A stretch of DNA of 64,000 nt from Methanosarcina sp. MSH10X1 (GTDB lineage: Archaea; Halobacteriota; Methanosarcinia; Methanosarcinales; Methanosarcinaceae): assembly GCF_004099695.1 (NCBI RefSeq), contig NZ_SCHL01000001.1:347086-411085 (forward strand), written 5' to 3'. Of this stretch, positions 38,142-46,725 are shown piece by piece (position 1 is the first letter of the stretch; each line of letters opens with the position of its first letter). The notes under the pieces are model-generated. The model was given only the letters and a program-made list of their open reading frames with translations, was not told the DNA's origin and did no database searches. Position numbers and translations under genes: made by a program.

Positions 38142-38390
38142 TTAAAAAATCATTACAATTCTGTAGACAATTATTGCAATGAAAGATATAAACAGTGGCG
38201 CAATCCCCATATTTAAAGAACTTTCTAGAGCTTTTCCCTTCAATTTTGACTCTGATAAAATTTCCTTGAGCAAGAGAAGTAAAAGTAACCCAACTACATT
38301 CACGGTCCAATATCTAGGAAGTCCTGTTGCAGTCAGCCTTGAGAGATCACTGAGATAAATTGCGCTTGATGAAATTATACTTGCTAGCCT
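38142..38390 (-). pseudogene. 82-codon membrane protein (copy 2) with AGG in place of ATG
   Basis: An open frame of exactly the same length as the protein at 13080-13328 aligns to it without gaps over 82 codons and is about half identical (ASIISSSAI, TGLPRY, LKEILSESKL, SLNMGIAPLF). The position of the ATG is AGG. No ATG, GTG or TTG occurs between the upstream stop (four codons before) and the conserved region. A GGGGGAT Shine-Dalgarno-like run sits at the right distance. It is either a recent start-codon loss, a sequencing error, or a non-standard start. Confidence 0.7.
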
Positions 38391-39135
38391 GTTAAATCCC
38401 CCTTAACGTGTTTTTTTATTATAAATAATTTCGATTGTTAGCTAAATCATTGATAATAAGTAACTCACTCCCACGACCAGAATTTAATAAATCTATGATC
38501 TCAACAATTATGTAATTACTCAGCCCAGGAAAGCAATCTCAATAGCCATTTTTTCGTGAGATTCAACGGAAAAATCTCTTTGAGTCATTCTTTCGTTAAT
38601 TGTAGTCGTTGTTGAGTTTTTCATTGTTAGTAATCACGTTTATTTGTGATCTCAAAATCAATAATAATTAACTGACTTCTGGTAGGCTGATTGATTACCT
38701 TTATTTTTTCATTAATGGATCTAAATTTTGTCTGTAATAAACATATATTTAGATAACCAGTATATATATAAACTTAATAGAATAAATTATCCTTAAGATT
38801 AATAATTACTTAAGGGACAGTTATGAAATAGCCTGGCATTTCGAGTATTATTGATTTACATGTTACTTATTCCATAAGTGGGCTTGTGCCTCATATGAAC
38901 TGCTGTTCTAAAGTTATCATTTACTCAAAAAATTAAGTTATCTAATCAAGTTAAGCTGTTCCAGGAGTCAAGTCATAACCATCGTTGAAAAATTCTAAAT
39001 AATATCTTATAACTAGTATTTTCAGCCATCAAAGAAGAATACTGCTTTGTAGAAATTTATATAAACTAGCATTAAGAGGTTAAATATAATAAGTAAAATA
39101 AGATCATGCATTAAGTTCAAATAAATAGAGATTAG
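38391..39135. other. AT-rich spacer at left edge of glycan locus
   Basis: No coding sequence or strong repeat was found in these 745 bases. Confidence 0.4.
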
Positions 39136-40131
39136 TTATATCTGAGAACTTCTAAAAAGTAGATCTTTCATTAACTTCAAGATAATCATTATCTTTGAAT
39201 GTTTGTACAATGTATGCCACATCACCTTATCTTCAAAACTTATATACTCATTATGGGATTCTAATAAACTCCTCCTTCTATTTTTATCAATATTTACAGA
39301 CTTTAAGTTTGTCGAAACCAGGTGTTTGTTCCTAATATTTATTTGCTTAGAATATTTATAATTTATAAACTCATTCATTTTATTATTAGCATCTATAAGT
39401 GAATCAATCTGTGAATTATCAGATTTAGAAGATTTTTTGAACCTTTCGGTCCAAGAGCTGGGAATTCCAATCCTATAAACACTCATTATATCATTAAGAT
39501 ATAATGCACCTCCATTTTCTGCACCTAAGATTTGTGTGTAATAATCTGCCACTGGTGCGTTTTTGGCTATTTCGAAAAAAGAAATAATTTTTGGTATGAC
39601 CGATCTATTTATTATAATGGAGTTTGTAGGCATAAATTCTCCTCCACCTAAAATTACTTCTTCAATTTTAAAGATCTTATGTGTATTAGAATGGAAACCC
39701 AGTATTTTATTCCTTTTAAGTTTACCATCCCGCTCTATAATTGCAGGATGAAAGCTTATGTGGCATCCAGGATGTTTTTCCATTTCCAAAATCTGCTTCT
39801 GTAACTTTAATGGATCGGTCCAATAGTCATCACCTTCACAAACAGCAATATATTTTCCTTTTGACTTTTTATAAGCCGAAATTGTTACCTGTATGCCTTT
39901 TGAATACTGGTTTTCTGCCTGATAAATTGGCTTTATGATCTCAGGATATTTTTCCTCATATTCTCTAATAATATTCACTGTCATGTCTGTTGATGCATCA
40001 TCATGTACGATAATTTCAAAGGGGAACTCAGCTTTCTGCATGAGAAAACCTTCAATGGCATCTCTTATATATTTCTCATGATTGTAAGTGAAGCAACAAA
40101 CGCTAACTAATGGTTCCTGTACCTTATCCAT
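39136..40131 (-). CDS. Family 2 glycosyltransferase
   Basis: A 331-residue GT-A-fold transferase. The start PLVSVCCFTYNHEKYIRDAI and the motifs FEIIVHDDASTDMT and VCEGDDYWTDP (nucleotide-sugar-binding DD) are typical. The GDDYW-DP form is common in capsule and O-antigen transferases. No membrane helices are visible. It is the last gene of the six-gene minus-strand operon and overlaps the flippase gene by 8 bases. Donor and acceptor sugars are unknown. Confidence 0.88.
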   Translation of the reverse strand: MDKVQEPLVSVCCFTYNHEKYIRDAIEGFLMQKAEFPFEIIVHDDASTDMTVNIIREYEEKYPEIIKPIYQAENQYSKGIQVTISAYKKSKGKYIAVCEGDDYWTDPLKLQKQILEMEKHPGCHISFHPAIIERDGKLKRNKILGFHSNTHKIFKIEEVILGGGEFMPTNSIIINRSVIPKIISFFEIAKNAPVADYYTQILGAENGGALYLNDIMSVYRIGIPSSWTERFKKSSKSDNSQIDSLIDANNKMNEFINYKYSKQINIRNKHLVSTNLKSVNIDKNRRRSLLESHNEYISFEDKVMWHTLYKHSKIMIILKLMKDLLFRSSQI

Positions 40132-41605
40132 GGCTCTGACCTCCCTTTAAATATTTTTCTTTTAGTATCTGTAATATTAGCAGCTGTGCAGGCATTTTTA
40201 ATAGATAATTGGCTAAAATGTAAAATGTGGCCCCCACCAATCCAATCACCAAAATGAAAGTAAATTCACTAAGTGGTAAAAATAAACCTACAGTATACAT
40301 AATAACTCCCATTGTAAAAGCTAATAGAGAAGTAGGGATAAAGTCACGCAACTGTTCCGGTATAGAATAGTTAATAAGTTTAACTGAGAAATAGCTGTTA
40401 GGGATATAAGCAAGGAATGAGCTAATAACTTCCCCTATTAAAATACCAAAAATACCAAACTTTGAGCTAACTAATAGAATTATCACCATCATTATTTTTT
40501 TAACTATCTCTAAATGCAAAAAAAGGTCCGATCGACCTTTAACTTTGAGAATATTCAGGTTAATTACATGTAAGGGATACAATAAACCTGCTATGCACAA
40601 AAGCTGCAAATAGGGTACTGCAGGTAACCAATCTTCTTTTAACATAAGGCTAAAGATGGGTTTAGCTAATACTACAAGAGCTATCATACAAGGGAATACA
40701 ACGTAGGTAACAACCTGAATAATTTTTCGATAAAATGACTTAAGAGCTGGATTGTCATCTTGTATACTGGATAGTGCTGGATAGGTTACTTTTTGTACTA
40801 CACCTGACAATTGATCCACAACAAGTTGTTGAATTCGCTGAGCAAAAAAATAATAACCTACCAGTGTAGCGGAAAAAAGTTTGCCAATTGTTATAACATA
40901 AATATTTTGAAAAATCGTTTCCAGTAGACCAGATGCCAATAGTTTTGAACCAAAGCCAAACATTTCATTAAGTGATTCTAAGCTAAATTCTTTACTGGGT
41001 CTCCATTTATTGACAGTCCAGTAAAGTGTTGTAGAAACAAAAGAGAAAATGAGCATCTGAAATACCAGGCTCCAGATTCCAAACCCCATTGCTGCCATAG
41101 AAACTGCTACAATACTGGAAAATATAGCAGAAGGAAGAATTACTCTAAATTGGACCTTAAAATTTAACTTTCTAGTAAGATCTGCTACCTGCACCAGTTG
41201 AAAAGAATTGATAATAACAATCAATCCCATTACACGAACTAACATTACCAACCGTGGTTCATTGTAGAAAATTGATATAAAGTGCGCAGAAGAGAAAAGA
41301 AGTATGTAAATTAAAAATCCTAACGTTAGATTTGTATAGAACGCCGTTGAATAATCCGTTTTGCTAACTTCTTTTTTACGAATTAAGGCCTGGCTAAAGC
41401 CGGAATCCATTAGCGAGTTAGCAAGAGCGAAGAAGACCGTGAGCATGGCTATAAGACCAAAGTCCTCTGGAAGCAGGAACCACGCTAATATAAGTGTAGT
41501 GATTGTCTGAATTCCAATGCGAAAAATTTGCTCAAAGAAAGTCCAGATTATCCCAGTAACCATTGTGTGACGGAAAGCATTGGTGGAATTCATAATTGTT
41601 CCCAT
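40124..41605 (-). CDS. Wzx/TuaB-type polysaccharide flippase (MOP superfamily)
   Basis: A 493-residue integral membrane protein with about 12-14 hydrophobic segments. The N-terminal signature LAWFLLPEDFGLIAMLTVFF and the SGFSQALIRKK loop are those of lipopolysaccharide/teichuronic-acid exporters of the WzxC/TuaB group. It would flip polyprenyl-linked glycan across the membrane. It overlaps the following glycosyltransferase gene by 8 bases and lies 52 bases after the GNAT gene. Confidence 0.9.
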   Translation of the reverse strand: MGTIMNSTNAFRHTMVTGIIWTFFEQIFRIGIQTITTLILAWFLLPEDFGLIAMLTVFFALANSLMDSGFSQALIRKKEVSKTDYSTAFYTNLTLGFLIYILLFSSAHFISIFYNEPRLVMLVRVMGLIVIINSFQLVQVADLTRKLNFKVQFRVILPSAIFSSIVAVSMAAMGFGIWSLVFQMLIFSFVSTTLYWTVNKWRPSKEFSLESLNEMFGFGSKLLASGLLETIFQNIYVITIGKLFSATLVGYYFFAQRIQQLVVDQLSGVVQKVTYPALSSIQDDNPALKSFYRKIIQVVTYVVFPCMIALVVLAKPIFSLMLKEDWLPAVPYLQLLCIAGLLYPLHVINLNILKVKGRSDLFLHLEIVKKIMMVIILLVSSKFGIFGILIGEVISSFLAYIPNSYFSVKLINYSIPEQLRDFIPTSLLAFTMGVIMYTVGLFLPLSEFTFILVIGLVGATFYILANYLLKMPAQLLILQILKEKYLKGGQSHG

Positions 41606-41657
41606 TTTTGGATAATCCCTATGTAAATGTTATATAGACTGCTTCTGAGAAATATAA

Positions 41658-42119
41658 TTAAACGTTTCTGATCATTAGAAAACTATTATTGTCAGTCGAC
41701 TCGATATTAAATTTATTTCTTTCGTAAAATTTTATTGCTCTCGTATTGCTTTTGTTTACCTCAAGTTTTATACATTTCATCCCTTTTTTTCTTGCATGTT
41801 CAATTGAGAAATCAATTAACTTTTGAGAAATACCAGTGCCTTGATATCTGGGAATAACAGAAATGGAGCTAATAAAAGATATTCTTTCAGAGTAATCATT
41901 CACATAAATTGCCAAAAACCCAATATTTTCTCCATTATTTTGGATAAAAAAACAATCAGCACTTTGAACAAGCTTATTTGAATATTTATTAATATCAACC
42001 ACCTGATTTATTGGCGGAATAAAATGATAGCACATCTTGTGAAAATAATTCTGCACTTCTTTTGAGCCTGACTCATTTTTTTCAAGTTCAAAGTATTTAA
42101 AGGGTAATTGTTCTATCAT
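41658..42119 (-). CDS. GNAT-family N-acetyltransferase
   Basis: A 153-residue acetyltransferase. The acetyl-CoA site is the RYQGTGISQKLIDF stretch (R/Q-x-x-G-x-G/A), followed by KLEVNKSNTRAIKFYERNKF, the usual GNAT C-terminal strand and helix. I use ATG 42119, which has AGAGGAA 7 bases upstream, rather than an ATG ten codons earlier that would overlap the WbqC gene. In this operon it may acetylate an amino sugar such as a 4-amino-4,6-dideoxyhexose. That role is inferred from context only. Confidence 0.82.
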   Translation of the reverse strand: MIEQLPFKYFELEKNESGSKEVQNYFHKMCYHFIPPINQVVDINKYSNKLVQSADCFFIQNNGENIGFLAIYVNDYSERISFISSISVIPRYQGTGISQKLIDFSIEHARKKGMKCIKLEVNKSNTRAIKFYERNKFNIESTDNNSFLMIRNV

Positions 42120-42135
42120 TAAATTCCTCTGGCAC

Positions 42136-42861
42136 TCAATCTTTCTCAATAAGTTCGTACATATTAAGCATTTTTATAACATCATCTCTTGAATTAAACA
42201 TCATTACATCTATAATTGACAAATTTGGCATAAATTCATTGTCAAATTGCTTATATTCATTAGGTTTTGATTTTAGAAAATTAAGCTTGATACCGTTGGA
42301 CTCAAAGGATTTGCTATCATAAAGTTCAAAGCCTCCAATTGAGTTTATATACAAAGTAGCCGAGAAATTCTTGCATATCTCTATTACTCTGTCCTGGCCT
42401 TTTAAAGAGGGGTCAATTTCGATATCTGGTGAAAAAATAATCTCAGTAGTTATTCCAAGATATTCGGAAATTATCTGTATTGAGTTAGAAATGAATCCTG
42501 AAAGATTTTTTTCATCATAAAGAAAACATTTTTCTATAATCGGCATTGTCTCTTTAAAATATGGTGCTTTTCCATAGGCAAGCCTGATTGTTCGAAGGAG
42601 TTTATCTACATCTTTGTCAAAGTATTGATTTGAGATAAATCTTTCACGAATCCTCAAAGTATATTGATGAGAATTAGAGCCGCCTTTAAGAGGAATTGTA
42701 ATAAAAAAATCTTTGGCATTTAGAAGGATACGATTCCTGTTTATCCAGCCAGCTTTCATAAACTGCAGATTGTCGTCAACAATAAATTTATCCACTGAAT
42801 TAATAAGTTGCCAGTAACCAATATATGGTAAAAAATATGGTTGCATGCCTCCAATTTTCAT
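42136..42861 (-). CDS. WbqC-like family protein (copy 1)
   Basis: A 241-residue WbqC-family protein, recognised by the start MKIGGMQPYFLPYIGYWQLI, DKFIVDDNLQFMKAGWINRNRIL and KDFFITIPL. Family members sit in O-antigen and surface-glycan loci. Their chemistry is not firmly established, although a role in modifying amino sugars is suspected. A very close paralogue lies at 54342-55076. It is located between the GT2 and GNAT genes of the operon. Confidence 0.87.
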   Translation of the reverse strand: MKIGGMQPYFLPYIGYWQLINSVDKFIVDDNLQFMKAGWINRNRILLNAKDFFITIPLKGGSNSHQYTLRIRERFISNQYFDKDVDKLLRTIRLAYGKAPYFKETMPIIEKCFLYDEKNLSGFISNSIQIISEYLGITTEIIFSPDIEIDPSLKGQDRVIEICKNFSATLYINSIGGFELYDSKSFESNGIKLNFLKSKPNEYKQFDNEFMPNLSIIDVMMFNSRDDVIKMLNMYELIEKD

Positions 42862-42939
42862 AAAAACCTCTGATTAGATTTATTATTTTAATTTGAAGAG
42901 AGTAAAAATTTCAAACATCACTCCTTACTAAAACCAGAA

Positions 42940-43968
42940 TCATATGACTTTTTTGATAACTTGCCAATAAATATGAAATAATGGATTGACAAATCGTAAA
43001 CAAATGTTATCTAGTTCTTTGAACTTTATTTCATCTGTAAAATAACTTAAAATTGATTTATCTGGTAAAAGTCTCGATTTTTGAATTCTTTTTCGTTTTT
43101 CTAATAATCTGCCAAAGTTTGAAAAAATATAGGCATATGACTTAATTTTACTCTTAAACCATCCCTTATATATTGAAAATAAAATAATTCCTATCTCTAA
43201 GGTGAATAAAACAGGGAAAATTAATAAGATTGTTTGGAACTCGTAATATTTTATAATAGATACAAAACGACTAACCTCCAAAAAATAATATTTTTTATTG
43301 TTTCTATTATATTGATATTTATGATATACAATCGATTTAGGGGCAAAGTAATTCTTGTAACCATAGAGTAACAGACGCCAACCAAGATCTAAATCGTCAT
43401 GATACATAAAAACCTCTTCATCGTCAAAGTAACCTACTTGTTGCAAAACATCTCTTTTTACAAACAGAGAGGCGCCACTACAGTAAGTTACCTCTTTGAT
43501 ATCATTGTATGATTGCTCGTGTTGACCATATCCTCCCGACCAACCCAAACCTAAGTAAAAAATCTCATTTCCAATAGTATTGATAACATCTTTATGATCA
43601 TACAGTAACACTTTAGATTGACATGAGCCAAAATCATCGAACATTTTAGTAAAATTTATAAATTCTTCTAAGCATCTTGAATCCACAACAGTATCATTAT
43701 TTAATATTGCCAAAAACGTGGCTTTTGATAATCTCGCTCCTTGGTTTACAGCTTTTGAAAATCCAAGATTATGAGAGTTTTCTATGACATTGAACTGAGG
43801 AAAATTCGTTTTTATATATTCTAACGAACCATCTGAAGAAGCGTTATCTATTATTGTAACTTCAAAGTTTTTATAAGATTGTTTAGTTAGTGAAGTTAAA
43901 CAATCATCTAAATAGTGTTTTCCATTATAATTCGGAATTATAACTGTAATATCAGGTGAATCAGTCAC
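42940..43968 (-). CDS. Family 2 glycosyltransferase, rhamnosyltransferase-like
   Basis: A 342-residue GT2 enzyme. Motifs are DITVIIPNYNGKHYLDDCL, IIDNASSDGS, NNDTVVD (the NDT/DxD site) and, later, FMYHDDLDLGWRLLLYGY. The EDVDLxxR-like arrangement is typical of putative rhamnosyltransferases. A hydrophobic stretch (about 245-265, ILLIFPVLFTLEIGIILFSIY) suggests membrane association. Because the rfbCBDA operon is nearby, dTDP-rhamnose is a reasonable donor, but this is inference. It is the second gene of the operon, 19 bases after the DPM-like gene. Confidence 0.87.
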   Translation of the reverse strand: MTDSPDITVIIPNYNGKHYLDDCLTSLTKQSYKNFEVTIIDNASSDGSLEYIKTNFPQFNVIENSHNLGFSKAVNQGARLSKATFLAILNNDTVVDSRCLEEFINFTKMFDDFGSCQSKVLLYDHKDVINTIGNEIFYLGLGWSGGYGQHEQSYNDIKEVTYCSGASLFVKRDVLQQVGYFDDEEVFMYHDDLDLGWRLLLYGYKNYFAPKSIVYHKYQYNRNNKKYYFLEVSRFVSIIKYYEFQTILLIFPVLFTLEIGIILFSIYKGWFKSKIKSYAYIFSNFGRLLEKRKRIQKSRLLPDKSILSYFTDEIKFKELDNICLRFVNPLFHIYWQVIKKVI

Positions 43969-43987
43969 AGTTTCCCCCCACTCGACT

Positions 43988-44875
43988 CTAGACCTTTAAC
44001 CCCTGGATTAATCTTGAGATTACGTTCAAAATGATACCCGTAAATGCCATAAACATACCAATAAGCACCATTATGAACATCAAAATAACCGGCACAAAAC
44101 TCAAACTCTCTCCAGAATAAAAATTCTGTAAAAAATATACTCCCGCAAAGACCCCAATAATTCCAATAAATATTCCAGGCACTGCAAAATAATATAACGG
44201 TCTTCTGAATTCCATATCCTTTAAAATTTGTAGCAATACTTTTGTCCCGTGTATAAAAGGATTCTGACTTGAACACTTCTCAAGATCATATCTGCAGTGA
44301 ATTTCAACTTCGGTAAACTTCAGATTGTTGTCTTTTGCATGAAGTAAAATCTCTGAGCTTGCAGACATATCATTCCCATTGAATTGAATCTTTTCAATGG
44401 CTTGCCGACTATATGCACGAAAACCACTCTGGGAATCCGTAACTTTGATCCCGCCTGCAAAGTAAGTTGCAACATCAAGAACTTTCATACCTGCCTGGCG
44501 ATATAAAGGAACATTTTTACCATTGCCATTGACGAACCTTGAGCCAATTACAAGGTCATATCCGCATTCTAAAGGAGCTAGCAGTTTTGGAATTTCTTCC
44601 GGACTGTGCTGCCCATCTGAGTCTATTAGTATCATTGCGTCTGCACCAAGTTCACGGGCTGTATTAAAACAAGATTTAAGAGCTGCTCCGTAACCGAGAT
44701 TTTTAATATGCCTTACAACATGTGCTTTTAGAGACTCTGCGATTTCGGCAGTGTTGTCCGAACTACCGTCATCAACAACAATTACTTTATCCACATATTT
44801 TTTGCAACCCAGAATTACTTCCGCAATCACGTGTTCCTCATTATATGCAGGCATAGCAGCAACCGTTAGAGTAAT
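43988..44875 (-). CDS. Dolichol-phosphate-mannose-synthase-like GT2 with apparent ATT start
   Basis: Transfers a sugar to polyprenyl phosphate. Motifs are AAMPAYNEEHVI, VIVVDDGSSDNT, LIDSDGQHSP and DSQSGFRAY, with two C-terminal membrane helices. ATG 44854 falls inside the conserved first strand. The frame upstream (ITLTVAA) is needed for the fold but has no ATG, GTG or TTG before a stop. ATT at 44875 has AGGGGG exactly 6 bases upstream, so I place the start there. It is the first gene of the six-gene glycan operon and a relative of the protein at 13760-14590. Confidence 0.87.
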   Translation of the reverse strand: MTLTVAAMPAYNEEHVIAEVILGCKKYVDKVIVVDDGSSDNTAEIAESLKAHVVRHIKNLGYGAALKSCFNTARELGADAMILIDSDGQHSPEEIPKLLAPLECGYDLVIGSRFVNGNGKNVPLYRQAGMKVLDVATYFAGGIKVTDSQSGFRAYSRQAIEKIQFNGNDMSASSEILLHAKDNNLKFTEVEIHCRYDLEKCSSQNPFIHGTKVLLQILKDMEFRRPLYYFAVPGIFIGIIGVFAGVYFLQNFYSGESLSFVPVILMFIMVLIGMFMAFTGIILNVISRLIQGLKV

Positions 44876-44950
44876 ATTGAACCCCCTGGACCTCTATAAT
44901 AACACAAAATTGAGCTTCTCTATAAAATCTGAGACTACTTTAGCTATACA

Positions 44951-45160
44951 TAGAATGTTTTTCAATTCTTACTCCTCCAAATAAGGATTAAAAAACTCTA
45001 ACATAATACCTTATTAGTTAGACTCCCCATCAGTTACATATATTTAACATATTATAACATCTTTAAAGATATATCTTATTAATATCAAATTAAACGATAT
45101 AAAAGTTTAAGAAACAAGGAGTAGGAATAATAATCGACAATATAAACTTTTAGGTTACCT
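44951..45160 (+). promoter_or_regulatory. Upstream region homologous to the one at 49021-49240
   Basis: This stretch aligns by eye along most of its length with 49021-49240. It ends in AAACAAGGAGTAGGAATAATAATCGAC, against AAAAGTCGGAATAATAATAGAC in the other. It lies before the decayed parA. A weaker third copy of the AATAATAATCG box occurs near 45270. It is probably a duplicated promoter/leader. Confidence 0.5.
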
Positions 45161-45424
45161 GTTCGTTTATATTCATTCCAATTATATATTTATAACAATA
45201 ACGTCCTGTACATAAATACTTCAAAACAAATAAAGCGTTATCAAAATCTAGAAAGAGGAAAGCTGGAGTAATAATCGGTAATCAAAATTATCATACTTCC
45301 GTTCTCTACACAGTTGATATTTTGAACAATCAGAGTGTCAATAGTTCCTTTAAAATCAACTTTGACTCAGCAGTTCCTTTCTAGCAGGTTTATTTATACG
45401 TTATAGTCAACGACTACAATAAAT

Positions 45425-46120
45425 TTGGCTGAAGGATCAGTTCGAAAAAGTAAGCAGGTTCTGTTAATAGATTCTGACCTCAGGCGAGTGCATCCTTATA
45501 TCTGTGTTCCGGATTGAGAGCAGACAGAACAATTAAAGATTTATTTCAGGGAATTCCAATCACAGAGATTATTTCACTATCTGTAGAAACAAGAATGGAT
45601 ATTATTCCTTCCTGCCTGGCATTTTCAACAATTTAACTAGAACTGCCTATAAAACTTGGCAGTGAAACCTTTCTCAAAAGAGCTCTGAAACCAGTAGAGA
45701 AAAATATGAGATCATAAATTGATACCCAGCCCTCAGTCAGAGTGGTTCCAATTAATGCCCTGTGTGCAGCTGATGAGGTCATTATTATGTACAAAGCATA
45801 TTGCACTGGATCGACGAGACAGGTGGTAAATGTTATGCTGCAGGTCAAACACTGCAGGTCAAACAAGCCCTGACCCAGACCACGTGATTGGAGGAATCCT
45901 GCTGACAATATATGATATAAAGACCACCCTGGCAAGAGAGGTCAGGGAACGGTTGCTGAATAAGCTTGGAATAATTTTATTTGAGACAACTATTCTGAGG
46001 AACATTAGGTTAGCAGAATGCCCAACTTACAAAAAATCGGTTCTTGAGTACACGCCTGAATCTGCAGGAGCAGCAGCATATCAGGCCTTAACAGAAGAAG
46101 TTATGAAAAATGGGGGATGA
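45425..46120 (+). pseudogene. parA: Decayed ParA/Soj partition ATPase
   Basis: Pieces in different frames follow the order of a ParA-family ATPase: VLLIDSDLRR (Walker A' strand region), TIKDLFQGIPITEII, METR-like VETRMDIIPS, ETFLKRALKPVEKN, VVPINALCAADEVII (switch region), then HVIGGILLTIYDIKTTLAREV...ILRNIRLAECPTYKKSVLEYTPESAGAAAYQAL. Many stops and frameshifts make it non-functional. Downstream, to about 46250, an acidic remnant (DENDNIGVFLRKQQIKVEK) may be the end of its former partner gene. Confidence 0.8.
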
Positions 46121-46570
46121 TCCAGTGAGGACAGTTACAGGCAACACAACTATCGATGAAAACGATAATATAGGGGTTTTCCTTAGGAAGCAGCAAATCA
46201 AGGTTGAAAAAACCCAGCTAACCTGGAAGAGATAGACACAGCAGTAGAAAAAACGGAAAGATGGAAAATGGAAAGACAGAAAAAATGCATTTATTTCCTG
46301 AATATATGACAGTTCATTTTTCAAGATTTTAGGCATTGGAAACGTTAATAGTTTTTTAGCATTAGGAAATCGTCTTGAAAATTCAAGAAAAATTTCTAAT
46401 TTAACTTTACCATTTTTACGAAAAAGCATTTTTAGAATATGTATAGGGAAATACCCTTCTTTGTCAGGATAGTGAGAAATGTTGTATGCACAGCGTTTTG
46501 TAAATATAACTAATTAACTAACAACTAAAAGTTGTATAGGGAAGTTTACGCTTTCATCACATCCCTATCC

Positions 46571-46588
46571 GATGTGGTAAACCACATC
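46571..46588. repeat. Perfect palindrome in spacer after parA relic
   Basis: GATGTGGT / AA / ACCACATC is a perfect 8-bp inverted repeat with a 2-base centre. CATCTAC (46585) and GTAGATG (46614) form a second nested pair. The paired hairpins resemble the imperfect palindromic ends of IS200/IS605 elements, but no transposase lies here. Confidence 0.5.
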
Positions 46589-46725
46589 TACCGAGAAGAG
46601 AGCTTCCCGCTTCGTAGATGAACTAAGTTTATACTTAAATTTAAAGCATCTCAATAACTGGTGTTGAAAGAGATGCAAAATAAGGTTGAAAATAAAAATT
46701 AATTGGGAGACGTTAAAAATAGGTT

